A stretch of DNA of 64,000 nt, taken from Chondrus crispus. Its lineage: Eukaryota > Rhodophyta > Florideophyceae > Gigartinales > Gigartinaceae. The translations under genes were made by a program, and so were the position numbers. Shown piece by piece: positions 10,147 through 19,712 of the stretch. The stretch covers positions 171,434 to 235,433 of the forward strand of contig NW_005178661.1 of assembly GCF_000350225.1 (NCBI RefSeq), read 5' to 3'. The notes beneath the pieces are model-generated. The model was not told where the DNA came from, did no database searches, and saw only the letters and a program-made list of their open reading frames with translations. Within the stretch, counting starts at the first letter, position 1. Each line of letters begins with the position of its first letter.

Positions 10147-12324
10147 ATGGTATCCGGGTCCGATTCGTCCCGTGAGACCCGTCCCCGAGACGTGCCTCCG
10201 CCAGTTGCGGCGTGGATCACTCGGAGTTGTCGCGAGACCCTCCGAGAAGCGGAAAGATTCACGCTCAATACTGTAGCGGAGAAGCTCGCAGCGCAACCGT
10301 CGGCGCTGCGAGAAAACCTCAAGACCTTTATTGAGGAAACTATCGCGGCCCAAGCCGAGGTACAAGCCACGCGAGAGCGCGATCGCCTAACCGCCCTGGA
10401 AGGCGTGCTCACCAAGGCCTGGCAGGCGGACATAGCTGCCAGCGCCAAGGAGGCTGCCATCCTGCGTAAGCAAGAGAAGACCGCCACGGCGGAGGAACTC
10501 AAGGCCCTCCGTCGAGAAATTGCCATCTTGAAGACGCAAACATCAGCCTCAGCTGCTGGAATCCCTCCGACTACAGTCGGAGTAGCGACTCTCCCTCCCG
10601 CTGAGGGGTTGCCCCCGTTGAATAAGAGCCTGCTCTTTTCTAACGTGACAACGCCGGCGCTGCAAGCCGCGGGGATACGGGTCCCCTCCATGGAGACCGC
10701 ACCCCAATTCTCCGCCAACCCGCAGGCGTCGCGAACCGCGGCAGGAGCCTCCCGCGAGGGAGCCTCCGCCGGACCTATCCACCTGGAAGGTGATTTACCT
10801 TCCCAGAATTTACGGGGAGAGAACCCCGATCAAGGGGGAAGCTCAGACGACGAGGGGAGTGGACGACGAAAAAAGTCCAAACCCAGTCGGAAAGAGCGGA
10901 AGGCGAACCGTCGCAAAGGACGAAAGGATGGACACCCTCCGGACGGGTACTCAAGCCAGTCCTCGACATCCTCCTCTGACTCGGAGACCGACTCCGAGTC
11001 AGAGTCCCTTACGGCCCCAACGCCGACGTTCGGCCCCAAACAGAAAAAGGTTTCTGTCTGGAAGCCGACAAACCACCGGTTCAGAGGTGTGTGCAACTAC
11101 CGAGCCTACCGCCTCGTGGATACCGACCCAACCCTGGACGACCGGGTCTACGCTACCACCCGTAAAAGGGTGCAGTACCTCCTCGTGGTCATGGGGGAGT
11201 ACAAATTCAGCGGGGTAGATCCTATCAGGGTCATCAGTTTCCTGGCTCGCTGCAAGGAAAATTTTGACAACGCCAATATGACCGAGGCGATGGCCCTGAT
11301 GGCCCTACCCCATCTGCTGGCTCCGCCAGCGAAGGAAGCGTATGAGTCCCAGCGGGGACTGTACCGCAAATCTCAGGGGATCGCGAGCTGGGCCGCCGCC
11401 GTCAATTGGCTGTTGCGCACATATGCGACGAACCTCGAGATCGAGCGGGCCCTCACGGCATTGAGGGAGCTACGCCAGAAGCCGGGCGAACTGGAAACCG
11501 AGTACGCTACTCGAATGTCCACCGCCCTGGGGAGGTGCGGGGACGTGCACTCGGCATACGAGAGGACGACCCTCTTCATCGAGGGGCTCACCCCCGCGAT
11601 CAAGCCGCTGGTGTTACAAGCTCGCGAGGATCGACCCCGATCCTCGTTCGAGGATACCATCGCCCACGCGCGCTCGCACGGCGATGCTTTCCGGGCCCAG
11701 CACGGGGCGGGGCGCCGCGTGGAATTCGGGAAGCCTCGCCCGGTTAGACAGGTTCTCGCCGCCCTGGATGGCGCCACGTCGTCGTCGACCGGCCCCCCTC
11801 CCAGTTTTCAAACGGCCCGGGGAGCCGAGAACTACTTCGCTACCGATGGTGACCTCGCCGGGGGGGCTCCTTCCCTCCCGACGGAAGAATCCTCCTTCAA
11901 CGACGGAGACTCGCTGTTTTACGGCGACCGGCGCAAGCCGTATCAACCCGCTCGAGAGCCCGCCGAGGCCTTTCGCGGACTTCCACCGGGGAAAACGTCC
12001 CGTAATTACCAGAAGGATCTGCGGGGACCTCCGTCCCCGCAGATCATCTGCTTCACCTGTTATCGGGTCGGGGACCACATTTCCCCCGACTGCGACATGA
12101 AGGTGAAGGATGTATCCCTCGTACCCCATCAGTACGGGAAGTTGACCGCGGCCCAAAAGAGCCGAGTGCCTCCGGAGGCGTACCTCCGAGCCGTCGCCCT
12201 TCTCAGTTACGAGGCGAACCGGGTATTGAACCCCGAAGCCGTCGCCGGCCCGCCGCCGCGTGCGGGTACCGGGACGAGGACCCCTCCGCCCCCCGGGGAA
12301 GCTCTCTCGCCTCCAAAAAACTAG
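10147..12324 (+). CDS. gag: gag polyprotein of element A
   Basis: A 725-residue structural protein. The N-terminal third is helical and charged (QAEVQATRERDRL region). A Ser/Asp/Glu-rich acid stretch follows (about residues 275-290), then a retrotransposon gag core with RVISFLARCKENFD and NWLLRTYATNLEIERAL. A C-terminal zinc knuckle CFTCYRVGDHISPDC has the unusual spacing CX2CX5HX4C. The start is the first ATG after the primer binding site. The stop TAG sits directly after an A AAA AAC slippery heptamer, so part of the product is expected to continue into pol by -1 frameshifting. The equivalent region in element C has the same knuckle spacing. Confidence 0.92.
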   Translation: MVSGSDSSRETRPRDVPPPVAAWITRSCRETLREAERFTLNTVAEKLAAQPSALRENLKTFIEETIAAQAEVQATRERDRLTALEGVLTKAWQADIAASAKEAAILRKQEKTATAEELKALRREIAILKTQTSASAAGIPPTTVGVATLPPAEGLPPLNKSLLFSNVTTPALQAAGIRVPSMETAPQFSANPQASRTAAGASREGASAGPIHLEGDLPSQNLRGENPDQGGSSDDEGSGRRKKSKPSRKERKANRRKGRKDGHPPDGYSSQSSTSSSDSETDSESESLTAPTPTFGPKQKKVSVWKPTNHRFRGVCNYRAYRLVDTDPTLDDRVYATTRKRVQYLLVVMGEYKFSGVDPIRVISFLARCKENFDNANMTEAMALMALPHLLAPPAKEAYESQRGLYRKSQGIASWAAAVNWLLRTYATNLEIERALTALRELRQKPGELETEYATRMSTALGRCGDVHSAYERTTLFIEGLTPAIKPLVLQAREDRPRSSFEDTIAHARSHGDAFRAQHGAGRRVEFGKPRPVRQVLAALDGATSSSTGPPPSFQTARGAENYFATDGDLAGGAPSLPTEESSFNDGDSLFYGDRRKPYQPAREPAEAFRGLPPGKTSRNYQKDLRGPPSPQIICFTCYRVGDHISPDCDMKVKDVSLVPHQYGKLTAAQKSRVPPEAYLRAVALLSYEANRVLNPEAVAGPPPRAGTGTRTPPPPGEALSPPKN

Positions 12325-12351
12325 GAGAACCTCAGCCTGCAGCCGCTGAGG
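12315..12351 (+). promoter_or_regulatory. -1 ribosomal frameshift signal at gag/pol junction
   Basis: The heptamer A AAA AAC (12315-12321) is read in the gag frame as AAA AAC and is followed at once by the gag stop TAG. Eight bases further lies a stem-loop, CCTCAGC (12330-12336) with GCTGAGG (12345-12351). The pol frame is exactly -1 relative to gag. Element C has the same heptamer and stem at 25336-25372 with a changed loop, so the structure rather than the loop is kept. Confidence 0.85.
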
Positions 12352-15300
12352 TGGACACGGGCACGTCCCCGGATCCCCCGCCCAAGGAGGCGGAATCGTC
12401 CACACCTCCCGAGACGGAGAAGCGGTACCGGATACTCGGCCGCAAACACACTGGGCTATCCCAGGGAGACCCCGACCCCGAAGGGCTCGGTACCTTACGC
12501 CGACCTTGGCGGAAAAACACCCCCCCGCCTGCAAGAGGTGTTAGCCATCCCGAGACAGCGCTTGCGCTGTCTCGGCGGAATTACAAGGTCTACGCAGACC
12601 TTGGATTATCCCCGTCGATATTGGTGCGCCAGCTCACAATATTGGATACAGGAGCGGGCTCCAATTTCGTACGTGCCAACACGCTTTCCTCCGGATGGGA
12701 AGCGCTGATTATTCCGGGAGAAATCCCGTCGATCGCTGACGCCAATGGGAGACCATTGCGTACAAGCGGAAAAATCCCCCTCGTAGTGCGGTTAGGCGAC
12801 CGCAACATGAGGTGTACATTCATCGTCTGTGAACGGTTAGCCGCCCCCGTCATTTTGGGGTGTGAGTTCAACGACAAGTTTGTGGAGGCGATTTACCCAA
12901 GACGCAAAGTGGTGGAGCTGGACGATGGCACAAAAATTCCCATCGTCCGCAAGCCGGCTGCCCGTGCCGTGAACAGTCCTCCCCTCCCGACGGAGCAGGA
13001 GTATTCCCCGCAAGCGGGGCGGATTTCGCCCAAGCTCAAGGTTACCCGCGCCGTCAACCTCCCGGCGGGCACCCAGACCTGGGTTTACGTCACAAGTGGA
13101 CGGAACGGACTCTCGGTCCTCGAGGCGAACCCGCAGTTATATGCGAAGCATCGGCTCTCCCTCTCCAACGGGGTGGTGCGCATCTCTCCGTTGCAAGAGT
13201 TCAAGGTCCTCATGGCGAACTTCTCGTCCGCCAACAAGAGGCTATCGAAGAACCAAGTCGTTGGCTTCGTCACTCCCCATCCGCGGGCGATGGTGCGCAC
13301 GGCGATGCCGTTGGACGCGGTCCTAGCCGCGGAATTCTCCGAGGGGAGCCCCCCTCTACAGGGCGAGAGGCCCCCTCGCGGTGTCCTCCCCCAAGCGGAG
13401 ACATCCCCTCCGCAGGAGGCAGTTCCCCTCGACCACCTGCCGGCGCAAGTGCGAGGGCAGGTTCGCACCATGCTCGCGCCGTACGCGGCGATGTGGAACG
13501 GGAAGTTGGGTGAAGTCCGAGCGACCGAGCATCGCATCGAACTCACCCCCGGCGCAAAGCCGTTTCGTTGTCAGCCATATCGCGCTGGTCCCCGCGCCCG
13601 AGAGGTGGAACAAGCCTCGGTGGACGAGATGTTAGCCAACGGGGTGATCACCCGGTCCAAGTCCGAATGGGCGTCCCCCGTTGTGCTCATACCCAAGTCA
13701 GATGGGAGCCTCCGTTTCTGCATCGATTACCGACGGCTGAACGCGTTGACCGTGCGAGATACTTACCCCATCCCCCGGATGGACGAGTGTCTTGACACGC
13801 TCGGGGAAGCCAAGGTCTTTTCTACCCTTGATTGTAACTCCGGGTACTGGCAAATTCCAGTCGCCAAGGAGGATCGACCGAAAACCACGTTTACGTGCCA
13901 CGCCGGGACGTATCAATTCAACCGTATGCCCTTCGGGCTGATGAACGCCCCGGCCACCTTTCAACGTATGTTGGATATCCTCCTCTCAGGCTATCGCTGG
14001 AAGAGCTGTCTCATCTACCTTGATGATATCATAATCTTCTCCAAGGATTATGACACGCACCTCAAGGATGTGGACGTAATACTCCGTGCTCTGCAGCAGG
14101 AGGGATTATCACTTAAACTTAACAAGTGCAGGTTTTTTCAGGACTCTGTCGAGTACCTGGGTCATATCATTCGACCGGGCGAACTCGAGGTCCACCCGAA
14201 GAATGTGAAAGCGCTCTCAGAAGCGACTCAACCACGGACCCAGACCGAGCTGCGCTCGTTCTTGGGAATGTGTAATGTCTACCGACGTTTCGTCGATCAT
14301 TTCGCCAAGATAGCGGCGCCCCTTACGGCTATGCTCCGAAAAGGAGAGCCGGATGTCCTTCCCAATCTGGATGAAGAGCAGACCACGGCCTTCCAGACAC
14401 TGAAGGAGTGCTTAATTTCGCCACCAGTCTTAAAACTCCCAAGACTGGGGCGCCCCTACTCGCTGGATACGGATGCATCAGACGCTCAGTTGGGCTGCAC
14501 ACTACTGCAGACCCACGAGGATGGACACCGATACCCTGTCGGGTATTGGTCACGCACGCTCTCGTCAGCGGAACGCAACTACTCGACAACCGAGAAGGAA
14601 TGCCTCGCCATCGTATGGGCGGTGCAGACGCTCCGCCCATACCTGGAAAGGGAGCGGTTCACGGTCAACACCGACCACCACTCCCTGCGGTGGCTGATGA
14701 ACCTCGCCGATGCGAGTGGCCGGCTTGCCCGGTGGCGCTTGCGCCTTGCCGAATATGACTTCGACGTAACCTACGTGAAGGGAATCAAGAACTGCCTCGC
14801 CGATGCGCTGAGCCGTATCCCATCTACGGGGGGTACGACTGTCCCGACCGACGAAGAAATTCCTTGCTACTCCGTCCTGAATTTCGACGATGAGCCTCAG
14901 CATCAAGAGGAGACCTACGACCCCACCGACGTCGAAATTTCCGCGGGTTGCTACGCGCTGGACCCCCCGGCCTCGATGGCCGCGATAACCCACGAAGACT
15001 TCTCTCGTGAACAGCACTCCGACCCATTTTGTAAGGAGGTGACTTCCCGTCTTGAGAAGGGGGAGGGGTTCGCTGAATTGCGCCGGTCCCGATTCTTCGT
15101 GAATCAGGAAGGGCTGGTCTGCCGGAAAGCCCACCTCGACGGTGTGGAACAGATCGTAGTACCCACAACCCTCCGGGAAAGGTTGTTGTACTTGTCGCAT
15201 TATCCCGCCACCTCCGGTCACCCGGGAGGCAGGCGATTGTTCTATACGCTAAGACAGCGGTTCTATTGGCCAAGCATGTCGGTGGACTCCTACTCGACCG

Positions 15301-16973
15301 TAAGGATGTGTCCCGACTGCGCGAAGGCACGCATCAAACTGCGGAAGCACAACTCTGAGTTGAAGACATTTCCTCCGTCAGGGCCCCTGGAGTACATCGC
15401 CATCGATATTCTCGGCGAACTTCCCCGTACACCAAGAGGAAACCGTTACCTCTTGGTGATGACGGACAGATACTCCAAGCTGACCAGGACGGTCCCACTC
15501 AAGAGGATTACCGCTGAAACGGTTGCTCAGGCGTTTATTTCCCACTGGGTGTTCGTATACGGCGCCCCAGTGAAACTTCTCTCCGATAACGGAGGACAAT
15601 TCACATCGAGGTTTTTCCTCGCAGTGTGCAGGATACTCTCAATTGAGAGCGTGTTTACCACGGCGTATCACCCCCAAACCAATGGGCAGGTGGAGAGATT
15701 CAACCGTACGTTGGTATCAACCCTCCGGCATTACCTCGCCGATAATCAACGTGACTGGGATCAGTACACGGACGCACTGACTTACGGCTATAATTGCACG
15801 GCGAACAGGATGATCGGTATGCGACCGTTCGACCTGGTATTATCCCGGACCCCGAGTCCGTTATCCCTGCAACAAACGCCGCTGTTGGACCCATCCGCCT
15901 CAAGGGCGCAGTTCAAGATCCGCTACCTAGCGTGGCTCCGCAGCCTGATGTCGACGGCCAGCCGCCACTTGCTGGCCGGACAGGAGCGGTATAAGAACGA
16001 TTTCGATAATCGGATACGCCACCCCACCCCGGACTATCGGGTGGGGGATCAAGTACTCGTAAACCGCGAGGCCGCGCTACGGTCCGAAGAGAAAACGGAC
16101 AAGGACCGGGTTAACAATAAGCTCGCACCGCGGACCGAGGGACCCTTCCCTGTCGTACAGGTGGACGACCACACCGTCACCATATTACGGGGGCCGGGAC
16201 TGAAAGACCGGCTCTCTCGTGACCGAGTTGTCAAGGCACCCCCGTTGAGGAGCAACGTGGAGGATCCCCCGCTGGAACGGGTGGAGTCAGACGGGGAGGA
16301 CAGTAACCTCCCCGAAGCTACCGCCTCAGAAGGGACCCTCGCTACACCGGCGACCGCGAGGTTGCGCACGCCGGGATTGATGGACGCTGTAACCAGTGGG
16401 GGAATCGAGGACAACCGCTCGAGACTCGCTGGGTACCGCTCTCAGGTCGAGATGACGGAGGGTCCGCCGCGTAGGGAAGAATCAGACTCGTGCCCTGCTA
16501 CGCGCGCGCGAACCGCGAGGGAGAGCCCTATAACTACGGAGCCAACAGTGGCCCCTACGGAACCACCCGCGCCCCGCCGCGACAGGGCCTCCGCCCCCCC
16601 GGCGACCGACCCCGCTTACCGAGCGTTCATCTCGTCTGGTGCGGTGCACCTGGCCGCGAGGTGCACGTTCCGACCCGACGCCTTCCGCGTACCCCTACGC
16701 GTGCCATCGGGGCAGGCCCTACCTCCGGCTTCCTCTGCGGGAGACCCCAACGACGTCTACGTCGTGCAATCGCTAACCGGGCACGGGCCGGGAGATGACG
16801 GGCTCCCCCTGTTTCGCGTACGTTGGTACGGGTACAGCGACGCCGAGTCGACCTGGGAGCCCGCCCGTCATATCGACTACAACACGGTCGCGCGATACTG
16901 CCGGAAAAAGGGGATACCCATCCCCGACCGTGCACTATGGCGGCATCCCGACAGCGTGGGACTCGGGAATTAG
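12351..16973 (+). CDS. pol: pol polyprotein of element A (PR-RT-RH-IN-chromodomain)
   Basis: A 1,540-residue polyprotein with, in order: aspartic protease (LDTGAGS, D99; later VILGCEF); reverse transcriptase with CIDYRRLN and the catalytic YLDD at 556-559; RNase H ([33 protein letters not shown]); integrase with an HHCC zinc domain (HYPATSGH, CPDC) and a DD35E core D1019, D1079, E1115 (AIDILGELP, LSDNGGQF, YHPQTNGQVERFN); and a C-terminal chromodomain (FRVRWYGYSDAESTWEPARH). The chromodomain marks it as a chromovirus and is expected to steer integration towards particular chromatin. It is in the -1 frame relative to gag, so it is made as a gag-pol fusion; the coordinate start here is a GTG and not a proven initiation codon. 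Confidence 0.95.
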   Translation: MDTGTSPDPPPKEAESSTPPETEKRYRILGRKHTGLSQGDPDPEGLGTLRRPWRKNTPPPARGVSHPETALALSRRNYKVYADLGLSPSILVRQLTILDTGAGSNFVRANTLSSGWEALIIPGEIPSIADANGRPLRTSGKIPLVVRLGDRNMRCTFIVCERLAAPVILGCEFNDKFVEAIYPRRKVVELDDGTKIPIVRKPAARAVNSPPLPTEQEYSPQAGRISPKLKVTRAVNLPAGTQTWVYVTSGRNGLSVLEANPQLYAKHRLSLSNGVVRISPLQEFKVLMANFSSANKRLSKNQVVGFVTPHPRAMVRTAMPLDAVLAAEFSEGSPPLQGERPPRGVLPQAETSPPQEAVPLDHLPAQVRGQVRTMLAPYAAMWNGKLGEVRATEHRIELTPGAKPFRCQPYRAGPRAREVEQASVDEMLANGVITRSKSEWASPVVLIPKSDGSLRFCIDYRRLNALTVRDTYPIPRMDECLDTLGEAKVFSTLDCNSGYWQIPVAKEDRPKTTFTCHAGTYQFNRMPFGLMNAPATFQRMLDILLSGYRWKSCLIYLDDIIIFSKDYDTHLKDVDVILRALQQEGLSLKLNKCRFFQDSVEYLGHIIRPGELEVHPKNVKALSEATQPRTQTELRSFLGMCNVYRRFVDHFAKIAAPLTAMLRKGEPDVLPNLDEEQTTAFQTLKECLISPPVLKLPRLGRPYSLDTDASDAQLGCTLLQTHEDGHRYPVGYWSRTLSSAERNYSTTEKECLAIVWAVQTLRPYLERERFTVNTDHHSLRWLMNLADASGRLARWRLRLAEYDFDVTYVKGIKNCLADALSRIPSTGGTTVPTDEEIPCYSVLNFDDEPQHQEETYDPTDVEISAGCYALDPPASMAAITHEDFSREQHSDPFCKEVTSRLEKGEGFAELRRSRFFVNQEGLVCRKAHLDGVEQIVVPTTLRERLLYLSHYPATSGHPGGRRLFYTLRQRFYWPSMSVDSYSTVRMCPDCAKARIKLRKHNSELKTFPPSGPLEYIAIDILGELPRTPRGNRYLLVMTDRYSKLTRTVPLKRITAETVAQAFISHWVFVYGAPVKLLSDNGGQFTSRFFLAVCRILSIESVFTTAYHPQTNGQVERFNRTLVSTLRHYLADNQRDWDQYTDALTYGYNCTANRMIGMRPFDLVLSRTPSPLSLQQTPLLDPSASRAQFKIRYLAWLRSLMSTASRHLLAGQERYKNDFDNRIRHPTPDYRVGDQVLVNREAALRSEEKTDKDRVNNKLAPRTEGPFPVVQVDDHTVTILRGPGLKDRLSRDRVVKAPPLRSNVEDPPLERVESDGEDSNLPEATASEGTLATPATARLRTPGLMDAVTSGGIEDNRSRLAGYRSQVEMTEGPPRREESDSCPATRARTARESPITTEPTVAPTEPPAPRRDRASAPPATDPAYRAFISSGAVHLAARCTFRPDAFRVPLRVPSGQALPPASSAGDPNDVYVVQSLTGHGPGDDGLPLFRVRWYGYSDAESTWEPARHIDYNTVARYCRKKGIPIPDRALWRHPDSVGLGN
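12550..12575 (+). other. perfect hairpin in 5' part of pol
   Basis: Arms CCGAGACAGCGC and GCGCTGTCTCGG with a 2-nt loop. Element C has a hairpin at the same place (25568-25578 with 25587-25597) with partly different arms, which suggests a kept RNA structure. Confidence 0.7.
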
Positions 16974-17229
16974 AAGGGTGAACCGCGTCCCCGTACCTTC
17001 TCAGGAGGTACGCGGGGTAGTTATCATAAGGCCCATGGAAACACGCTTCTGTACAGCGCGACTCGCCACCGGACGGCCGGCCCCGACAATGTTGGTCGCA
17101 GCGAATGACCCTCAATTTTTGGTTTCGACTTTTGGAAAGGGAAGTTTAAAATTGGTTAAATTTTTGGGGGGGTTGTCCTCTGTGCCAGCGGGGCCTCATC
17201 GAGCGGCCAGCAAGAACGCCGAGCGGACG

Positions 17230-17765
17230 GTATGAAGTGGCGTGGCCAACTACGATACTCGCTCGACGAGGGAATTGACTCGCCTATGCGAGGAGCAACG
17301 TTAATCCGTGCCTCCCTTCGCGGAGAACTTCAATACTCGTTCGACGAGGGAATTGACTCGCCTATGCGAGGAGTATCGTCAATCCGTGCCTCCCTTCGTG
17401 GGGAACTACGATACTCGCTCGACGAGGGAAATGACTCGCCTGTGCGAAGAATAACGACAATACTCGCCGGCCGAGGACTCTGGCCGTGCTTCCCTCCGTG
17501 GAGAATTACAATACTCGCTCGACGAGGGAATTGACTCGCCTATGCGAGGAGCAACGTCGATCCGTGCCTCCCTTCGCGGAGAACTACAGTACTCGCTCGA
17601 CGAGGGAATTGACTCGCCTTTGCGAGGAGTAACGTAATACTCGCCTGACGAGGACCCTATCCGTGCCACCCTTCGTGAAGAATTGCAGTACTCGCTCGAC
17701 GAGGGAATTGACTCGCCTGAGCAAGGAGTAACGACAATACGCGCTGGACGCGAACTCTGTCCGAC
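17230..17765. repeat. hairpin-rich tandem array between pol and antisense ORF of element A
   Basis: About six to eight imperfect units. Each holds two short inverted repeats of the type CTCG-CTCGA-CGAG (really CTCG...CGAG) and CTCGC-CTAT-GCGAG, for example near 17262, 17340, 17413, 17516, 17594 and 17694. The array fills the gap between the convergent ends of pol (16973) and the antisense ORF (17925). Element C has an array of CTCG...CGAG hairpins in the same place. A role in transcript ending for both strands is plausible but inferred. Confidence 0.85.
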
Positions 17766-17924
17766 CCCACCCTTCGAAAAACGGGTCGTTACTTACCCCA
17801 GAAGGCCCTCGGAGGGAGGAACTGACTCCCCCGAACGGACAGGGTGCACTGACCCACGCGGCGGACCCGGACGAAAGGGGGTAAGTGACTAGTTTACTCG
17901 TCGCACTACAGTGGGTAAGACCGA

Positions 17925-19712
17925 CTAGGATCCTGCCGGTACGCCTCCCTCTTCCTCGTAGTCAGCCAAGGACTCCTCCGGCACCGCGTCCCCCGCGGGA
18001 CCCCCCTTCGCGCCCGACACCTCCGTCGGCCCCGCCGCCTCGGCTGCCAAGGCCATCTCAAGACCCTCCGCGACAAGAGCGGGTGTCCCCGTTGCCACCG
18101 CCAAGTCACCCGGTGGCTCGGGCTCGGTCACCCCCTCGCCCCTCGCCGGGGATGAGACGGGCTCCCCCACCTCTGTCGTGGGGGTCGTTCCTGCCACGAG
18201 GCGTCGCACCCTCTCCCTAAGGCGGGGATTGTCCAGCAGCGCCCGTAACTCCGCGTCCGACATCGTCGTCGGATCGCGCTCCCTCGCCACCTCTATCGGC
18301 GGATCTCCCGGTCCCTTCTCGCCGCCCATCTCCACGTCCGCCGGGGACGGCGAGACGACCGACACCAGCGCGCGCGCGCTCGGGGACGCGTCATCGCGCC
18401 GTCCACCGGGTGTCTTCCCGAAACCGACCCCGCGTCGCGGTCCGCGCGCTCCGCCGGCCTCTCCGGCGGGTCCATCACCGCGTCGCCGCACGCGAACCAC
18501 TCCGGGGTCCTCCCCCGGGACATCCTCGCGCCTCCTAACGCGCTCCTCGCCGCCACCACCACCGGCGTTGACCTCCTCCGCCTCCCGTAAGTACTCGGGC
18601 TGAGCGAGAGTGAGAGATCCGGACTCGATCCGTACCCAGTTTCCGCGGTCAGCTCGACCCGCGTCGTGCCTCCGCCCAGGGGAGGGATGTCTCGACCGGG
18701 GATTATCGAAGTGATGCCCCTGATTGTATGGCACGCGAGGCCAATCAATGGCCTCGTGAAGATCTAACAGGGCTTGTAAGCGATCCTGCAGCACCGCCCC
18801 GCCTAACACTCGTGTGAGGTCCAAGCGTCTTAACCACTCCACAACCATAGTTGGGAGGACATACAACCGCCCGTCGTAGGTCGACCATAAGAAGCGCTTA
18901 GCGACAATGGCGAGCCACTCGCTCAGGAAGACCATCCAGCGGGGGGATTGAGGATCGGCCATCATACTCATCCCATAATACACCAAACACGGTGGCAATT
19001 CCGCAAGGAAGTCCGCAGGGACTTCGTACTGCGCAAACCACGCGGGTAGCTCGGGGTACCGCGCGGTCAGGACGTCGCGTTCGAATGAGGTAATTTCTAC
19101 CCACTCGTACGCGACGAAGACCCCCATCCGGTTCCGCATCCGACGCTCATACTTCAGCTTTTGGTGCATCGCGGGGTCTCTCCTCCGCTCGGGCTGACTC
19201 TCGAACCCTGGAGGGAGGATCGGCTCGCTCCAGGACATCAGCTCAACCGCTGGCTCCTCCTCCCGTAGACGGAGATTGTCCATAACTCGCTTTAATCCAG
19301 CGACATACACCCGGTCGGCTTCCGTGCGATAGGCCCACGTATCTAAGTCCCACGCACGAGGGACGGTCCGATTGCAAGGTGTCCGGCGCATCCGCTGCCG
19401 AAGTAACTCCACGAAGGCCACCCGGGCCCGCGTGTCCTCCCGCCGAAACCCTGGGCGTAGGAACTCAGGCTCCACAACCAAACGGTGTGAGAAGTCCCTG
19501 GATGTCACAGCCGCCAGGCTGAGCCCCCCCGGGAGCTCCCCGGTCGCTGCAGCGTAACGCTGAATCATCTCCGCATCGCGCAAGCCCGCGGGGGACAAAA
19601 ACGGCGCCCTCTCGAAAAGAAGTGCGTCGTCGTACATATTTCGTCCCCATAAGTCGTCCGGGCGGGGCCATTCTTCGTCCCGGTCGACCGGACGTACCCC
19701 GAAGGTGTACAT
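17925..19712 (-). CDS. antisense ORF protein of element A, unknown function
   Basis: A long ORF opposite to gag-pol between pol and the 3' LTR. The frame is open from 19889 (654 codons), but the start at 19712 (MYTFGVRPVDRD) is preferred because the homologous frame in element C begins with a similar MFTGRYALD at the matching point. Motifs shared with elements B, C and D: DLDTWAYRTEADRVY, KYERRMRNRMGVFVAYEWVE, CLVYYGMSMMADPQSP. The C-terminal third is Arg/Gly/Pro/Glu-rich and ends with a short helical motif (ELRALLDNPRLRERV) also seen in C. I see no signal peptide, membrane segment or known enzyme motif, so an envelope protein is unlikely. Function unknown. Confidence 0.8.
   Translation of the reverse strand: MYTFGVRPVDRDEEWPRPDDLWGRNMYDDALLFERAPFLSPAGLRDAEMIQRYAAATGELPGGLSLAAVTSRDFSHRLVVEPEFLRPGFRREDTRARVAFVELLRQRMRRTPCNRTVPRAWDLDTWAYRTEADRVYVAGLKRVMDNLRLREEEPAVELMSWSEPILPPGFESQPERRRDPAMHQKLKYERRMRNRMGVFVAYEWVEITSFERDVLTARYPELPAWFAQYEVPADFLAELPPCLVYYGMSMMADPQSPRWMVFLSEWLAIVAKRFLWSTYDGRLYVLPTMVVEWLRRLDLTRVLGGAVLQDRLQALLDLHEAIDWPRVPYNQGHHFDNPRSRHPSPGRRHDAGRADRGNWVRIESGSLTLAQPEYLREAEEVNAGGGGGEERVRRREDVPGEDPGVVRVRRRGDGPAGEAGGARGPRRGVGFGKTPGGRRDDASPSARALVSVVSPSPADVEMGGEKGPGDPPIEVARERDPTTMSDAELRALLDNPRLRERVRRLVAGTTPTTEVGEPVSSPARGEGVTEPEPPGDLAVATGTPALVAEGLEMALAAEAAGPTEVSGAKGGPAGDAVPEESLADYEEEGGVPAGS

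Noticed and set aside
17230-17765. CRISPR-like regular repeats
   Set aside because: Units are imperfect, hairpin-forming and without unique spacers, and the context is a eukaryotic LTR element with no cas genes.
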